From assembly GCA_030323885.1 (NCBI GenBank), contig CM059188.1, positions 111,444,763-111,508,762 of the forward strand: a stretch of DNA of 64,000 bases, read 5' to 3'. Below the pieces are notes generated by a model. It worked only from the letters and a program-made list of their open reading frames with translations, did not search any database and was not told where the DNA came from. Shown here piece by piece: positions 43,998-54,600 of this stretch; position 1 is the stretch's first letter, and every line of letters begins with the position of its first letter. The DNA comes from Branchipolynoe longqiensis (taxonomy: Eukaryota; Annelida; Polychaeta; Phyllodocida; Polynoidae). A program made the translations under genes and the position numbers.

Positions 43998-44194
43998 CTT
44001 GAGTGTCAAAAGGTTTGCTATTAATTACTAAGCATCCTTCCTTATATAGTGCCCAATGAGCCTACCGATATATCACTCCCATTTACATAACAAAACGATA
44101 TCAGCTAGTGTGGGATTCCTTGGATCCGCATCACTTTTGAACATCTCACTCACCACTGATGGGTGTCAATAGTGGAAAATGATCCGACAGCCTG

Positions 44195-44205
44195 CATATA
44201 TATAT

Positions 44206-44245
<40 letters not shown>
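44195..44245. repeat. (TA)n microsatellite
   Basis: About 50 bases of TA, ending in a SINE-1 tail insertion. Confidence 0.9.
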
Positions 44246-44297
44246 CCGGTCCTGATATGACCTTAGATATTGCCAGGACGTAAAACAACAACAAAGG
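44246..44297 (+). mobile_element. SINE-1 tail-only insertion
   Basis: CCGGTCCTGATATGACC to AACAACAACAAAGG. It lies in AT repeat, so a target duplication cannot be judged. Confidence 0.75.
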
Positions 44298-44635
44298 TAA
44301 CTAACTCCTCATTGAAAATAAAATCCCCACCTAATCACAATTCATTCCAATTTAAATTCCCAGAGAACAACTATTTTCAAAATATCCAAATCATGATCTT
44401 TGTGAACATGAACGGTGGGACAGTGGGTGAGCGTAATGGCCGCTGAGGCGTGGGCGAGTAGGTGGTGCCAAATGGGGTTGTATCAGTAGATGACCTAATG
44501 AATAGAGGTCAGCAGCCAATGACTTAGTGGCTGGGAACTACATGGGATCTTCTTTTTTTTCTTTTTTTGTTGTTGGTAGATTAGTTCTTTAAGCAGGGGA
44601 AATTTCAATCATGGACGATTGGTCTTCCTCATTCC
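44298..44635. other. Unassigned sequence
   Basis: No gene or repeat was recognised. Confidence 0.45.
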
Positions 44636-44788
44636 ACTGCTCCTTGCCCTATCCTAATAATGCCGAGCGGCTGACTAGGAAGCAACAAGTATAAATTTTT
44701 AAGTCATTGGTTTGACTCGAACCCACGATTCCATGATCTACCAACACAGGAGATGGACGCTCTAACTCATTCGGCCATCCCTTCCAGT
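44636..44788 (-). mobile_element. SINE-1, head half
   Basis: From CTCCTTGCCCTATCC to the GGATGGCCGAATGAG head in reverse; no hairpin end. Confidence 0.85.
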
Positions 44789-45108
44789 TTATTATACTTA
44801 TATAATGGTTTATATAGCATATAATGAAGTGGAATATTATCCTTCTATGTATAATCCCAAGTTACTTTATATGTAAACAATTTAAAGCGCAATGGTGCAC
44901 AAACTCGCCTGAAGGGCAACATTATGACAGAGCAGCTTCCCGCAGGCAGGAAGGAGACGAAAATAACAACAAAACAACGAGGCAAAACCAAAAAGATTGC
45001 GGTGGTGGTGGAAGACCAATTACCTGTTAATTGGATTGTGAAACAAAACACACAAAATATGAGAAAATATAAATTGGACAGTCAAATAAAACACCTCAGG
45101 TGGTGGGT
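44789..45108. other. Unassigned sequence
   Basis: No gene or repeat was recognised. Confidence 0.45.
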
Positions 45109-45120
45109 GAATGGGAAAGA

Positions 45121-45463
45121 TGGTTTGTTTGTTTGTTGTTCTTTTACGTCCTAGCAATATCTAAGGTAATATCAGGACGGATACCGATTTGTGACAGTGC
45201 ACACTCATTGCGAATTTATATGGCTGCCCTATTGGCAAATCAGGTCACCAGCACCATGACCTGATATCCCACTCAGTCACATTATCCTGACATTGAGCCA
45301 ACCAGTCCTTGCCCTATCCTAATAATGCCGAGCACCAGGCTAGGAAGTGACAAATATCAATTTTTAAGTCACTTGTTTGACTCGACCAGGATTCGAACCC
45401 AGATCTCCCGATCTCCCAAAACAGGAGACGGACGCTCTACTCATTCGGTCATCCCGTCTGGTC
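45121..45463 (-). mobile_element. SINE-1 full length with perfect 12-bp target duplication
   Basis: GAATGGGAAAGA at 45109-45120 and 45464-45475. Leu/Ser-like head, full body, (CAAA)n tail. A clean reference for defining both ends of the family. Confidence 0.95.
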
Positions 45464-45475
45464 GAATGGGAAAGA

Positions 45476-46320
45476 ACTGCGCATCGCATGTAGTTTACAA
45501 AAGAAAAGTGACGCCGGCGCCGCCGCCCCCCCCCCCCATATCTACACCCGGCCCCCACCCCCACCCCCCCCCGTCGGGAACCAGATTGGATTTCCCGTCT
45601 CGATTAAAGACGCAACTGTCATGGTGGTATCAGTGTGTGTGGGTGTGGGTGTGTGGGTGTGTGTGTGTGTGTGTGTGTGTGTTGGGGGAAGGGGTAGCAC
45701 CAGGGGTGGGGGGGGGGGGGCGATCCTTAGTGTGAGCCGGTGTCCTGTGTGCTCCGAGGCAGACAACTTATTGTCAATGGGAGCCACCTGGTGGGGGCCC
45801 CCATGCACTACATTAAACTACATTAACAACCCCCAGGCCGACCGCGTCTTATCCCCGGGATCCCCTCCCAGCCACCCCCACACCACCCACACCACCCCCA
45901 CCCCCACCCCACACCCTCCCCTCAAGGGCGAATATCTCTCAAACACACAAAAAACCCTCATTACGGCCAGCCACAGCGCGCCCTGTCGGCCACATGAGAA
46001 GAAGGCGGTCCCTGCGCACTTCCATGTTCGACGCCTGCAGCAAACACTCGGCAAATAAACACAAACTTCTTATCGGGAAGCGAGGCTCTCCGGCCATGAC
46101 TTCCTCTTCCCCAGTGCCACCCGGCCAGGCATCGGCCCATGTAACGGACAACTGGTCCATGTTTCTGGTATTTGCTCGGATTAGAAAACAACCAAGCATC
46201 AATAACAATACTAAAAACACCCTAGGAGGAAAAAAAACACAACTACCACAGACATGTCTTTTTTAAATCTTTAAAAAAAACTCAATACATAACCGTTGTC
46301 TTCTCCCACGACACGGTCAG
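45476..46320. other. Unassigned sequence, low-complexity runs
   Basis: (C)15 near 45524, (GT)n at 45655-45682, (G)12 near 45709, and CCACCCCCACACCACCC near 45873-45912. No gene was recognised. Confidence 0.5.
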
Positions 46321-46337
46321 TGACGCAAGGATTCTCC

Positions 46338-46392
46338 ATGACGTGGTCACGTGACGTGACCACGTCACGCCACCACGTCACGTCACGTGGTC
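46338..46392. promoter_or_regulatory. Palindromic CACGTG/TGACGT cluster
   Basis: TGACGTGGTCACGTGACGTG is nearly self-complementary and followed by CCACGTCACGTCACGTGG. It contains several TGACGT (CRE-like) and CACGTG (E-box) cores in 55 bases. No gene neighbours it, so regulatory use is speculative. Confidence 0.35.
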
Positions 46393-46507
46393 AGGTGACC
46401 TGGCCAGCCAAGATGAAGCTTGACCCAGAGCAGATCTTCTAAACGTTTTCCAGGGGTAATCATTGAGCCTAGTTGTATTGTCACAATGCGACTGTATGCC
46501 AGAAATA

Positions 46508-47790
46508 AACATTGTATCCTCCTCCTTCTCCTTCTCCGCCTCCTTCTCCGCCTCCTTCTCCGTCTCCTTGTCTGTCTCCTTGTCCCTCTCCTTGTCCCTC
46601 TCCTTGGCCCTCTCCTTCTCCTTCTCCTCCTGTGTCTCCTTCTCGATCTCCGTCTCCTCCTCTTTCTACGTCTCCTTCTCCGTCTCCTCCTTCTCCTAGT
46701 CCGTCTCCTTGTCCATCTCCTTGTCCGTCTCCTTGTCCGTCTCCTGTTCCGTCACCTTGTCTGCAACCTTCTCCATCTCCGTCTCCATCTCCGTCTTATT
46801 CTCCATCTCCATCTCCTTCTCCTTGCCCGTCTCCATGTCCGTCTCCTTCTCCGTCTCCTCCTCCATCTCCGTCTCCTCCTCCATCTCCGTCTCCTCCTCC
46901 TTCTGCGTCTCCTTCTCCATATCCGTCTCCTACTCCTTCTTGTCCATCTCCTTGTTCGTCTCCTTGTCCGTCTCCTATTCCATCACATTGTCCGCCCCCT
47001 TCTCCATCTCCGTCTCCTTCTCTGTCTCCTCCGTCTCCTTCTCCATCTCCTTCTCCTTGTCTTTATCCTTGTCCGTCTCCTTGTCCATCTCCTTGTCCGT
47101 CTCCTTGTCTGTCTCCTTGTCTCCTTGTCCGTCTTGTCCGTCTACATGTCCGTGTCCTTGTCCGTCTCCTTGTCCGTCTCCTTGTCCGTCTCCTTGTCCG
47201 TCTCCTTGTCCGTCTCCTTGTCCGTCTCCTTGTCCGTCTCCTTGTCCGTCTCCTTGTCCGTCTCCTTGTCCGTCTCCTTGTCTGTCTCCTTGTCTGTCTC
47301 CTTGTCCGTCTCCTTGTCCGTCTCCTTGTCCGTCTCCTTGTCCGTCTCCTTGTCCGTCTTGTCCGTCTACATGTCCGTGTCCTTGTCCGTCTCCTTGTTC
47401 GTCTCCTTGTCCGTCTCCTTGTCCATCTCCTTGTCCGTCTTCTTGTCCGTCTCCTTGTCCATCTCCTTGTCCGTCTTGTCCGTCTACATGTCCGTGTCCT
47501 TGTCCGTCTGCTTGTCCGTCTGCTTGTCCGTCTCCTTGTCCGTCTCCTTGTCCGTCTCCTTGTCCATCTCCTTGTCTGTCTCCTTGTCCGTCTCAGTGTC
47601 CGTCTCCTTGTGGGTCTCCTTGTGCATCTCCTTGTGCATCTCCTTGTCGGTCTCCTTCTCCGTATCCTCCTCCATCTCCGTCTCCTCCTGCATCTCCTTC
47701 TCCGTCTCCTTCTCCGTCTCCTTGTCCGCCTCCTTGTCCGTCTCCTTGTCCCTATCCTTCTCCGTCTCCATCTCCTTCTCTATCTACGCC
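46508..47790. repeat. CT-rich 12-bp array (TCCGTCTCCTTG)
   Basis: Irregular CTCCTTCTCCGTCTC-type repeats (46508-47090) pass into about 50 regular TCCGTCTCCTTG units (47090-47640). All three + frames are open for over 400 codons (SVSL, CPSP and VRLL repeats). The minus strand reads KETD repeats in one frame. No start context, splice sites or flanking domains suggest a gene. Confidence 0.95.
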
Positions 47791-47835
47791 TTCTTCTTCT
47801 TCCCCTTATTCTTATTCTGCTTCCACATCACTATA

Positions 47836-48018
47836 TGTCCCAAGGATGATAAAAAAAAAAAGTATATTGCGCCTAGATCAGGATTTCAACCTACATCTCT
47901 TGCAGTCTAGCCTAGTGTGCTAACCATTCTACCATCTAGACTCCCTGATGTCATCACCCTATCCACGCCTACCTGTCTTATGTGGCTTCTTGCCTGAGAG
48001 GTCAGTGTAGATTTATAC
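47836..48018 (-). mobile_element. SINE-2, leader plus tRNA-like region
   Basis: Reverse of the leader (CCTGAGAGGTCAGTGTAGA), box A (TGTGCTAACCATTCTACCATC) and box B (GATTTCAACCTACATC). Confidence 0.8.
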
Positions 48019-48286
48019 ATATATGTTAGATGCAATTCGGACATTAAGTACAATACCTACGGTCATCTTGGAATCCATTTGTGCACGCCTATATCATAAA
48101 CAAACTTACTCCATTTTAATGACATTCTGGATGTGTTCATTTTAACAGAATCATAACCACTTCTGAGGATGAATAAGCACGAACCAACAAGATCAAACAA
48201 AAAACTCTTTTTGAAACGTTGAGAGAAAAACCCCATAACCATCTCCATGTTTGAAATACAGCACACTGTGTATACCCGATTGTGTT

Positions 48287-48381
48287 TACAGCGGGAAGGT
48301 GAAGGTCATTTAATGGTATAAGTAGGCCGTGATTGCCTGACTGTTAAATAACAAATGACAAACCGGTCTAAGGAGTATTAC
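48287..48381. repeat. Duplicated flank D3, copy 1
   Basis: AGCGGGAAGGTGAAGGTCAT to AGGAGTATTAC matches the reverse complement of 53154-53248. It lies on the 3' side of the minus-strand SINE-1 that follows. Confidence 0.85.
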
Positions 48382-48748
48382 CCCGGTTGGTTGACTGTTG
48401 GAGTTTGGAGTTTTACATCCTGGCAACATCCAAGGTCATATCATTATCAGGATGTCGTCCGACTTGTGGCACTGACAGTGCGCACTCATAGTCATAACGA
48501 CTTTATAGTGCTTCCCCACAGAGAGACCAGGCCACTAGCACAATGACCTGATATCCCACTCAGTAACATTATCATGACACTGATCTAACCAGTCCTTGCC
48601 TCTCCTAATATTAATGCCGAGCACCAAGCTAGCAAGCAACAAGTAGCAATTGTTTTACGTCATCGGTTTGACTCGACAAGGAACGAAACTCCCGACGTTC
48701 CGCACGCGAGGCCTTCGCTCTACAGATTCGGCTACCGCGCCCGGTATT
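48382..48748 (-). mobile_element. SINE-1 full length with long target duplication
   Basis: GCGGTAGCCGAATC head. The flanks 48351-48381 and 48749-48784 share ACAAATG, CAAACCGGTCTAAGG and AGTATTAC, a duplication of about 31-36 bp, long for a SINE. Confidence 0.9.
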
Positions 48749-48784
48749 ACAAATGGCAAACCGGTCTAAGGCAAGGAGTATTAC

Positions 48785-49168
48785 GACGGTAAAGGTGAGC
48801 TTCGCTGGGAATCATACCAACTGACACATCCATCAAGTAGGACTGATGGCCGGTGTGGGTGAGTGTTAGGCCCTGGGGGGTGGGGATGGGTGGTGAAAGT
48901 GTATGTATGTGTGTGTGTGTGTGTTGGGGGTCCCTCTAATGGTCCAATTACGTGGCCATGTTTACATCTGGGCTCCGCTACCACCACTACCATACCATTT
49001 ATCAGACAAAGGGGCTGGCACGCTAAACCTGCTTCTGATATACAGACTGCGCGTGATTTATGGAGAGTGCCGACTCCAATATCCAAACACTGCCAGGCGG
49101 TACAAGTGTGCGCATAGCTCACCCGACAAGGGCCGACTGTCAGTGTCACCCACCCACCCACCAGCTTC
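48785..49168. other. Unassigned sequence
   Basis: (GT)n at 48903-48925. No gene was recognised. Confidence 0.45.
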
Positions 49169-49411
49169 GGTTGTTGGGAGTTTTACGTCCTTCCAACATC
49201 TGCGGTCATGAATATCAGGATGAGTACCGACTTGTGACAGTGCACACTCATGGTGACTTTATAGTGCTGCCTCAATGGGAAATCAGGCTGACGGTATCAT
49301 GACATGATATCCAACTCAGTCACATTATCCTAGCACTGAGCTACCCAGTCCTTGCCCTATGCTGTTAATGCCAAGCACCAGGCTAGGAAGCGATAAGTAT
49401 CAATTTTATAA
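49169..49411 (-). mobile_element. SINE-1, head missing, inverted partner
   Basis: Tail to TCAATTTTATAAG; stops where the next copy begins. Confidence 0.88.
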
Positions 49412-49731
49412 GAGCGGTCACGGTGGCCTCGCGTATGAGAAATCGGGAGCTTGGTTCCCTGTCGAGTCAAACCAATGACTTATGAAATTAATATTTGTCA
49501 CTTCCTAGCCTGGAACTCGGCATTAATAGGATACGGCAAGGACTGGTTAGGTCAGTGTCAAGATAATATAAAGTCTGAGTGGGATATCAGGTCATGGTGC
49601 TGGTGGCCAGATTTCCTGGATAGGCAGCACGATAAAGTCGCCATGAGAGTGCACTGTCACAAGTCGGTACCCGTCCTGATATGACCTTAAATGTTGCCAG
49701 GATGTAAGACTCCAACCAAACCACCCACCAA
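49412..49731 (+). mobile_element. SINE-1, head partly deleted
   Basis: Head CACGGTGGCCTCGCG lacks the GAATCGGTAGAGC stretch. Full body and hairpin follow. With the preceding copy it makes a palindrome of about 240 bp per arm. Confidence 0.88.
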
Positions 49732-49745
49732 CTTGTATCCGGCGG

Positions 49746-49809
49746 CCGTCTTGATATGACCTTAGACGTTGCTAGAACGTAAAACAACAACAAACAAACA
49801 AACAAACAA
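49746..49809 (+). mobile_element. SINE-1 tail-only insertion
   Basis: 64 bp starting CCGTCTTGATATGACC with a long (CAAA)n tail. TGTATCCGGCGG (49734-49745) and TGCATCCGGCGG (49810-49821) flank it. Confidence 0.9.
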
Positions 49810-49821
49810 TGCATCCGGCGG

Positions 49822-50259
49822 ACAGACGCCGGCTCAGGTGGGCGATAATTGAGGTGTGTCACCGCAGACGCTCAAATGCCCTTGCTGGCGACATTCCAGC
49901 ACACTGATACAGTCAGTCTCAGAGGCATTCGGGGTTTTCATGACATGGTTCCACTGGCGATATATCGATTTGCGATGCACTGTGTTATTATCCATCATCG
50001 TAATCACCGGCCGCTCTACGCGAACCGTGTTGTGCTTGGGCGCGCAAAGCTAAGTCGACTTTGCCGGCCGAGCGGATCCAAGTGTCCCCCCCCCCCCGCC
50101 GCCGCACCAAGCCCGACCCCCCCCCCCCGACCCCCGCAGCAGCGCCCGGATGAGGAGCAGCTCAGTCCACCTTCCTTTGTGAATCCGCACGCTACGTTCT
50201 GAGTGACTGCCTTCGACGTTGAATCCACACGTTACAGTCTGAGTGAGTGCTTTCAACAT
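49822..50259. other. Unassigned sequence
   Basis: C-rich runs at 50085-50130. No gene was recognised. Confidence 0.45.
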
Positions 50260-50825
50260 TGAATCCACTTATCAACACCGCTGATTATCGACGTTGAAAC
50301 TACTCCCATTGATTATTAACGTTGAAACACCCATCGATTATTAATGTTGAAACATGCATTGATTATTAACATTGAAACACTATTGATTAGAACCGTTGAA
50401 ACAATATCGAACATTGAAACACCACTGATTTTATCAACATCGAAACATCACCGATTATCGATGTTGAAACATCATCAATTATCAATATCAATGTTGAAAA
50501 AATATTCACTATCAGTGTTGAAATACCATCGATTATCATTATATCAACATTGAAACACCATTGATTAGCAATGTTGAAACACCATTCATTATCAATTATG
50601 AACATTGAAACACCATTGATTAGTAATGTTGAAACGCTATCAAATATTGAAACACCATTGATTATCAACATTGAAACACCATTGAGTATCAACATCGAAA
50701 CACCACCGATTATCGACATTGAAACATCATCAATTATCAATGCTGAAACATCATCCACTATCATTGTATCAATATTGCAACACCATCAATTAACAACATT
50801 GAAACACCACCGATTATAAAAGTTA
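50215..50825. repeat. 24-bp satellite (GATTATCAACATTGAAACACC)
   Basis: GAAACACCATTGATTATCAA plus CATT repeats with variants (GTTGAAACATC, CGACATTG), about 24 units. Frames on both strands are repeat-derived. Confidence 0.92.
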
Positions 50826-50828
50826 AAA

Positions 50829-50926
50829 CATGTAACTCACTGGTTTGACTCTAGCGGGATTTGAAATCCCGACCTTCCGCATGAGAAGCTTGCGTGCGCT
50901 CTACTGATTTAGCAACCGCTTTCGGT
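50829..50926 (-). mobile_element. SINE-1 head only
   Basis: GTAACTCACTGGTTTGACTC to CTACTGATTTAGCAACCGC in reverse; body absent. Confidence 0.82.
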
Positions 50927-51240
50927 GTTAAACAGTGCCTTAGAGTTAGAGTTAGAAGTGGGCGATAATCGGGAGCTGTGCGGTGGGCATTGGGCCACGG
51001 CGTCCCCGTCCAGGTGAGGTGTAATGAGGGTGGTGACAGACACTGGTGTGGAGATCTAAAGAGTCCATCTGTGGACGTCAGCACCGCCCCGTCTCGTCCC
51101 GCCACGTGAGAACTCGCCCCCCCCCCCACCCCCCACCCGCGTGTCTACCGCTAGTCACGTGACCTTTCACCCCTGGCAGGCAGTCCCACGCCCACCCGAG
51201 TTAGTACATCTGATAAGCGGCAATAGGGTAGCGATGGATG
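50927..51240. other. Unassigned sequence
   Basis: (C)9-type runs near 51116-51136. No gene was recognised. Confidence 0.45.
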
Positions 51241-51249
51241 GGCAGGCGA

Positions 51250-51452
51250 GATGGTGGGTGGGGTGGGGTGGGGTGGGATGGGATGGGATGGGGTGGGGTG
51301 GGGTGGGATGGGGTGGGGTGGGGTGGGGTGGGGTGGGGTGGGGTGGGGTGGGGTGGGGATGGGATGGGATGGGAGTGGGATGGGTGGGGTGGGGTGGGGT
51401 GGGGTGGGGTGGGGTGGGGTGGGGTGGGGTGGGGTGGGGTGGGGTGGGGTGG
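51250..51452. repeat. (GGGGT)n microsatellite
   Basis: About 200 bp of GGGGT with GGGAT variants on the + strand. Runs of four G every five bases favour G-quadruplex formation. Confidence 0.95.
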
Positions 51453-51575
51453 TGGGTTGGACAGACTAGCGTGTCAGAGAGAGCTGTAATGCAGAGCATG
51501 CATACACAAGCCGACTTTCAGACAGTGATCTTTGAAGCACAAGCTGTGATAAAGTAGGGCAAAACCTAGCTTTAG

Positions 51576-51904
51576 AAACCTGGTCAAGCGAAACCAATGA
51601 CTTAAAAAGTTATACTTGTCGCTTCCTATCCTGGTGCTCAGCATTACTAGGAATAGGATAAAGACTAGTTCAGTGTCACGATAATGTGACATACTGGGAT
51701 ATCATCAGGCCATTGTCTTCCAGTGGGGCAGCACCATAAAGTCGCCATGAGTTTGTTTGTTTGTGCTTTACGTCCCAGCAACATATCAGGTCATATCAGG
51801 ACGGGTCGCCATGATAGTGCACTGTCACAAGTCGGTATCTGTCCTGATATGCCCTTAGATGTTGCCAGGACGTAAAACTCCAATAAGCAAACCAATCTCA
51901 CAGC
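51576..51904 (+). mobile_element. SINE-1, head truncated, split by a tail-only insertion
   Basis: Body starts near box B (GAAACCTGGTCAAGCG). After GTCGCCATGA at 51750 a 54-bp insert intervenes, then the same copy continues from 51805 to its own hairpin and tail. Confidence 0.9.
51751..51804 (-). mobile_element. SINE-1 tail-only insertion inside a SINE-1
   Basis: 54 bp of hairpin plus (CAAA)n tail in reverse, flanked by a perfect GTCGCCATGA duplication (51741-51750, 51805-51814). The host sequence is known, so the insert limits are exact. Confidence 0.95.
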
Positions 51905-52087
51905 GGTATGACCCAGTATGTATAATTTACACTTGAAATCCCAAACCATCAATAACCTATGGTATATATACAATATATATGCGTCTTGTTAAAGTAGACC
52001 ATGCTCTACTGATTATAGGGATCTATGAATGTACCCAACCACCCAACTGCAGAGACTCGCATGTTCTCCAGAGTCAAAAGAAAAAGG

Positions 52088-52425
52088 AAAGCTTGTTTTA
52101 TTTAATGACGCCTCTAGAGCACATTGATTTTAGTCATCGGCTATTGGACGTCAAACATATGGTCATTCTGACATATTTCTTTGGAGGAAACCCATTGCTG
52201 CTACATAGGTTACTCTCTGCAATAAGCAGCAATGGGTCTTTTATATGCACTTTCCCACAGACAAACAGCACATACCACAGCCTTGGATGAACCAGTTGTA
52301 GAACACTGGTTGGAACGGAAAATATCTCAAACTGCAAATGGGTCCACTGAGCAGGATCGATTGGATGACCCACACCTTCACAGGTGGATAGACACTCTGC
52401 TGCCTGGGTTACGTCCTGCTCTCCC
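52088..52425 (+). mobile_element. SINE-3 full copy
   Basis: CTTGTTTTATTTAATGACGCC to GGTTACGTCCTGCTCTCC, with TCATCGGCTATTGGACG core. Confidence 0.9.
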
Positions 52426-52837
52426 TTCTCCAGATTCTGTCGTTATATCTATGACCTGAGATATTGGTAGGACGCAAATCAACAACAGATTGCTGACAGA
52501 TTGTCTGACGGGTGCAGTATAATAACTCTAACACCACTGGTCTGTTTGGCACCAGCAGCATATTACACCAAATCTGTGTCACAACATACACTCCCCCCCC
52601 CCCCACCCACCACACCTCACCCGCACAGCGCGCTGAATGCTCGGCGCGCCACGTCCTCAGAGCGCCCGGCGGCCGCCAGCGTTGTGAACAGGCCCTCATG
52701 CCATCCGCTCTTTCATCTTTACAGTCGGTATTCGCGCCACCTCAGTTTATGACGTCACGCCCCTCACAGGGCACCCTGAGGACACCGACCCCCCCCCCCC
52801 CACTCATCCCCCGGCCCGACCCTCCTGGAAATGCACC
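52426..52837. other. Unassigned sequence
   Basis: C runs at 52591-52601 and 52791-52801. A TATCTATGACCTGAGATATTGG near 52445 may be a SINE-1 tail relic. Confidence 0.45.
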
Positions 52838-53153
52838 AGGCGCGGTGGCCGAATCGGTAGAGGCCAGGCCTCACGTGTGGGAGAGTGGGAGTTTGGTTCC
52901 CAGTCGAGTCAAACAATGACTTATCAAATTTATACTTGTTGTCGTTTCATAGGCAGGTGCTCAGAATTAATAGGATAAGACAAGGACTGGTTAGCACAGG
53001 ATAAGGTGACTGAGTGTGATATCAGGGTCATGGTGCTGGCAGCCTGATTTCCCAGTGGGGCAGCACTATAAAGTTGCCATGAGTGTGCACTGTCACAAGT
53101 CGGTACCTGTCCTGATATGACCTTCGATGTTGCCAGGATGTAAAACTCCCAAC
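52838..53153 (+). mobile_element. SINE-1 full length, GCGGTGG head
   Basis: Intact head CGCGGTGGCCGAATCGGTAGAG. It is followed by the D3 flank, as at 48.3 kb but in opposite orientation. Confidence 0.92.
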
Positions 53154-53290
53154 TGACGTAATACCCCTTAGACCGGTTTGCCATTTGTACTATAACAGAC
53201 ATGCAAAATTGGCCTGATAAATGACCTTCACCTTCCCGCTGATGATGCTATAACGTAAAATTTCAACAACCAACCAACCAAGCAAGCAAT
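53154..53290 (+). repeat. Duplicated flank D3, copy 2, with a second SINE-1 tail
   Basis: 53154-53248 is the reverse complement of 48287-48381. It is followed by AACGTAAAATTTCAACAACC and AACCAACC, a SINE-1-type tail lacking the hairpin. Confidence 0.75.
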
Positions 53291-53579
53291 CCTTGAACTG
53301 CAGCACGAAATTACACCGTGCCCGATGCGCAGGCAGCGAATTGGCACCATCCTCATAGACGATGACAGGCGGTATAATCTGCCAGTGTGGCGGTATGCGG
53401 GGGGAGGGCAGAGTTTGTAAGGGCAATTGGCAACAAGGCAGTGACCTGCTTGGGAAGGTGGGTGAAGTCGGTAAAGCTTGTAGGTGCTGAGGCAACAGCA
53501 TGGGTTGGGCACTGTGTGTGTTGGCAAGGGATCGGACAGCCCTGTCAGAAGCAACTACTGGAGAAGCAGACTGTATTGA

Positions 53580-54600
53580 TGGAAAGCCACGGTAGTAGAG
53601 TCATTGCAGGGAAGGCCCCTTCTGGGATGGATTCAGCAGGGGGAAGCCACTGTTATGGGAATCATTGTGGTGAAGGCTATTGTAGTAGAAAGCACTCTAG
53701 TGGAAGGCAGTGTGATGGAAGCCATTGTGGTTTAAGTCATTGTGGTTGACGCTACCATATCGGAAGGCACTGTGGTGAATGGCACTGTGGTGGAATGCGA
53801 TGTGGTGGAAGCCATTATTGTGGAAGCCACTGTGGCAGAAGCCTCTGTGTCAAAAGCCACTGTGTCGAAAAGCCACTGTGTCGAAAAGACACTGTGTCGA
53901 AAACCACTGTGTCGAAAGCCACTGTGGCGGAAGCCACTATGGCGGAAGCCACAGTAGCCATTCTATTCGGAGCCACCGTGGTGAAGCAACTAGTGGAAGC
54001 CATTGTGATAGAAGCCATTGTAGTGGTGAGCCACTGCGGTGAAGGCACAAGGGCACAGGCCACTATAGTAGAACCCACTCTAGTGGAAGCTACTATGGAG
54101 AAAGCCACTCTGTTGCAAGCACTGTGTTGGAAATTGTTCTAATGGAACCAACGGTCGAAAAAGCTACTGGCGTGGTAGCTATTTTAGTGGAAGCCAGTGT
54201 AATGGGAGCCAGTGTAATGGAACCCACTGGGGTGGAAGCTATTGTGAATGGAAGCCGGTGTTATAGAAGCAAGTGTTATGGAAGCAAGTGTTATGGAAGC
54301 AAGTGTAATGGAAGCCACTTGACTGGAAGCTATTGTAATGGAAGCCAGTGTAAGGGAAGCCATGGTAATAGAAGCCACTGGGGTGGAAGCTATTGTAATG
54401 GAAGCTAATGTAATGGAAGCTAATGTAATGGGAAGCCACTTGGGTGGTAGCTATTCTAGCGGAAGCCAGTATAATGGAAGCCATTGCAATAGAAGCCACT
54501 GGGGTGGCAGCTATTATAGTGGACACCCCTATGGTGGAAGCCACAGCAGAACCCACCCCAAAAGAAGCCACTGAAGAACCTATCCCAAAGGAAGAGACTT
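53580..54600. repeat. 15-bp array (GGAAGCCACTGTGGT type)
   Basis: GAAGCCACTGTGGCG-type units of 12-16 bp with variable order for 1 kb. GGAAGC, CCACTG and GTAATG words dominate. Several + frames are open (EATVAEATV, GSHCGGSHY), consistent with repeat origin. Confidence 0.9.

Noticed and set aside
46420..47910. Forward open frames of over 400 codons
   Set aside because: All three frames are open over the same 12-bp CT array; no domain, start context or splice evidence.
51250..51452. Interstitial telomere
   Set aside because: GGGGT is not the TTAGGG repeat expected for molluscs and lies among ordinary SINEs.
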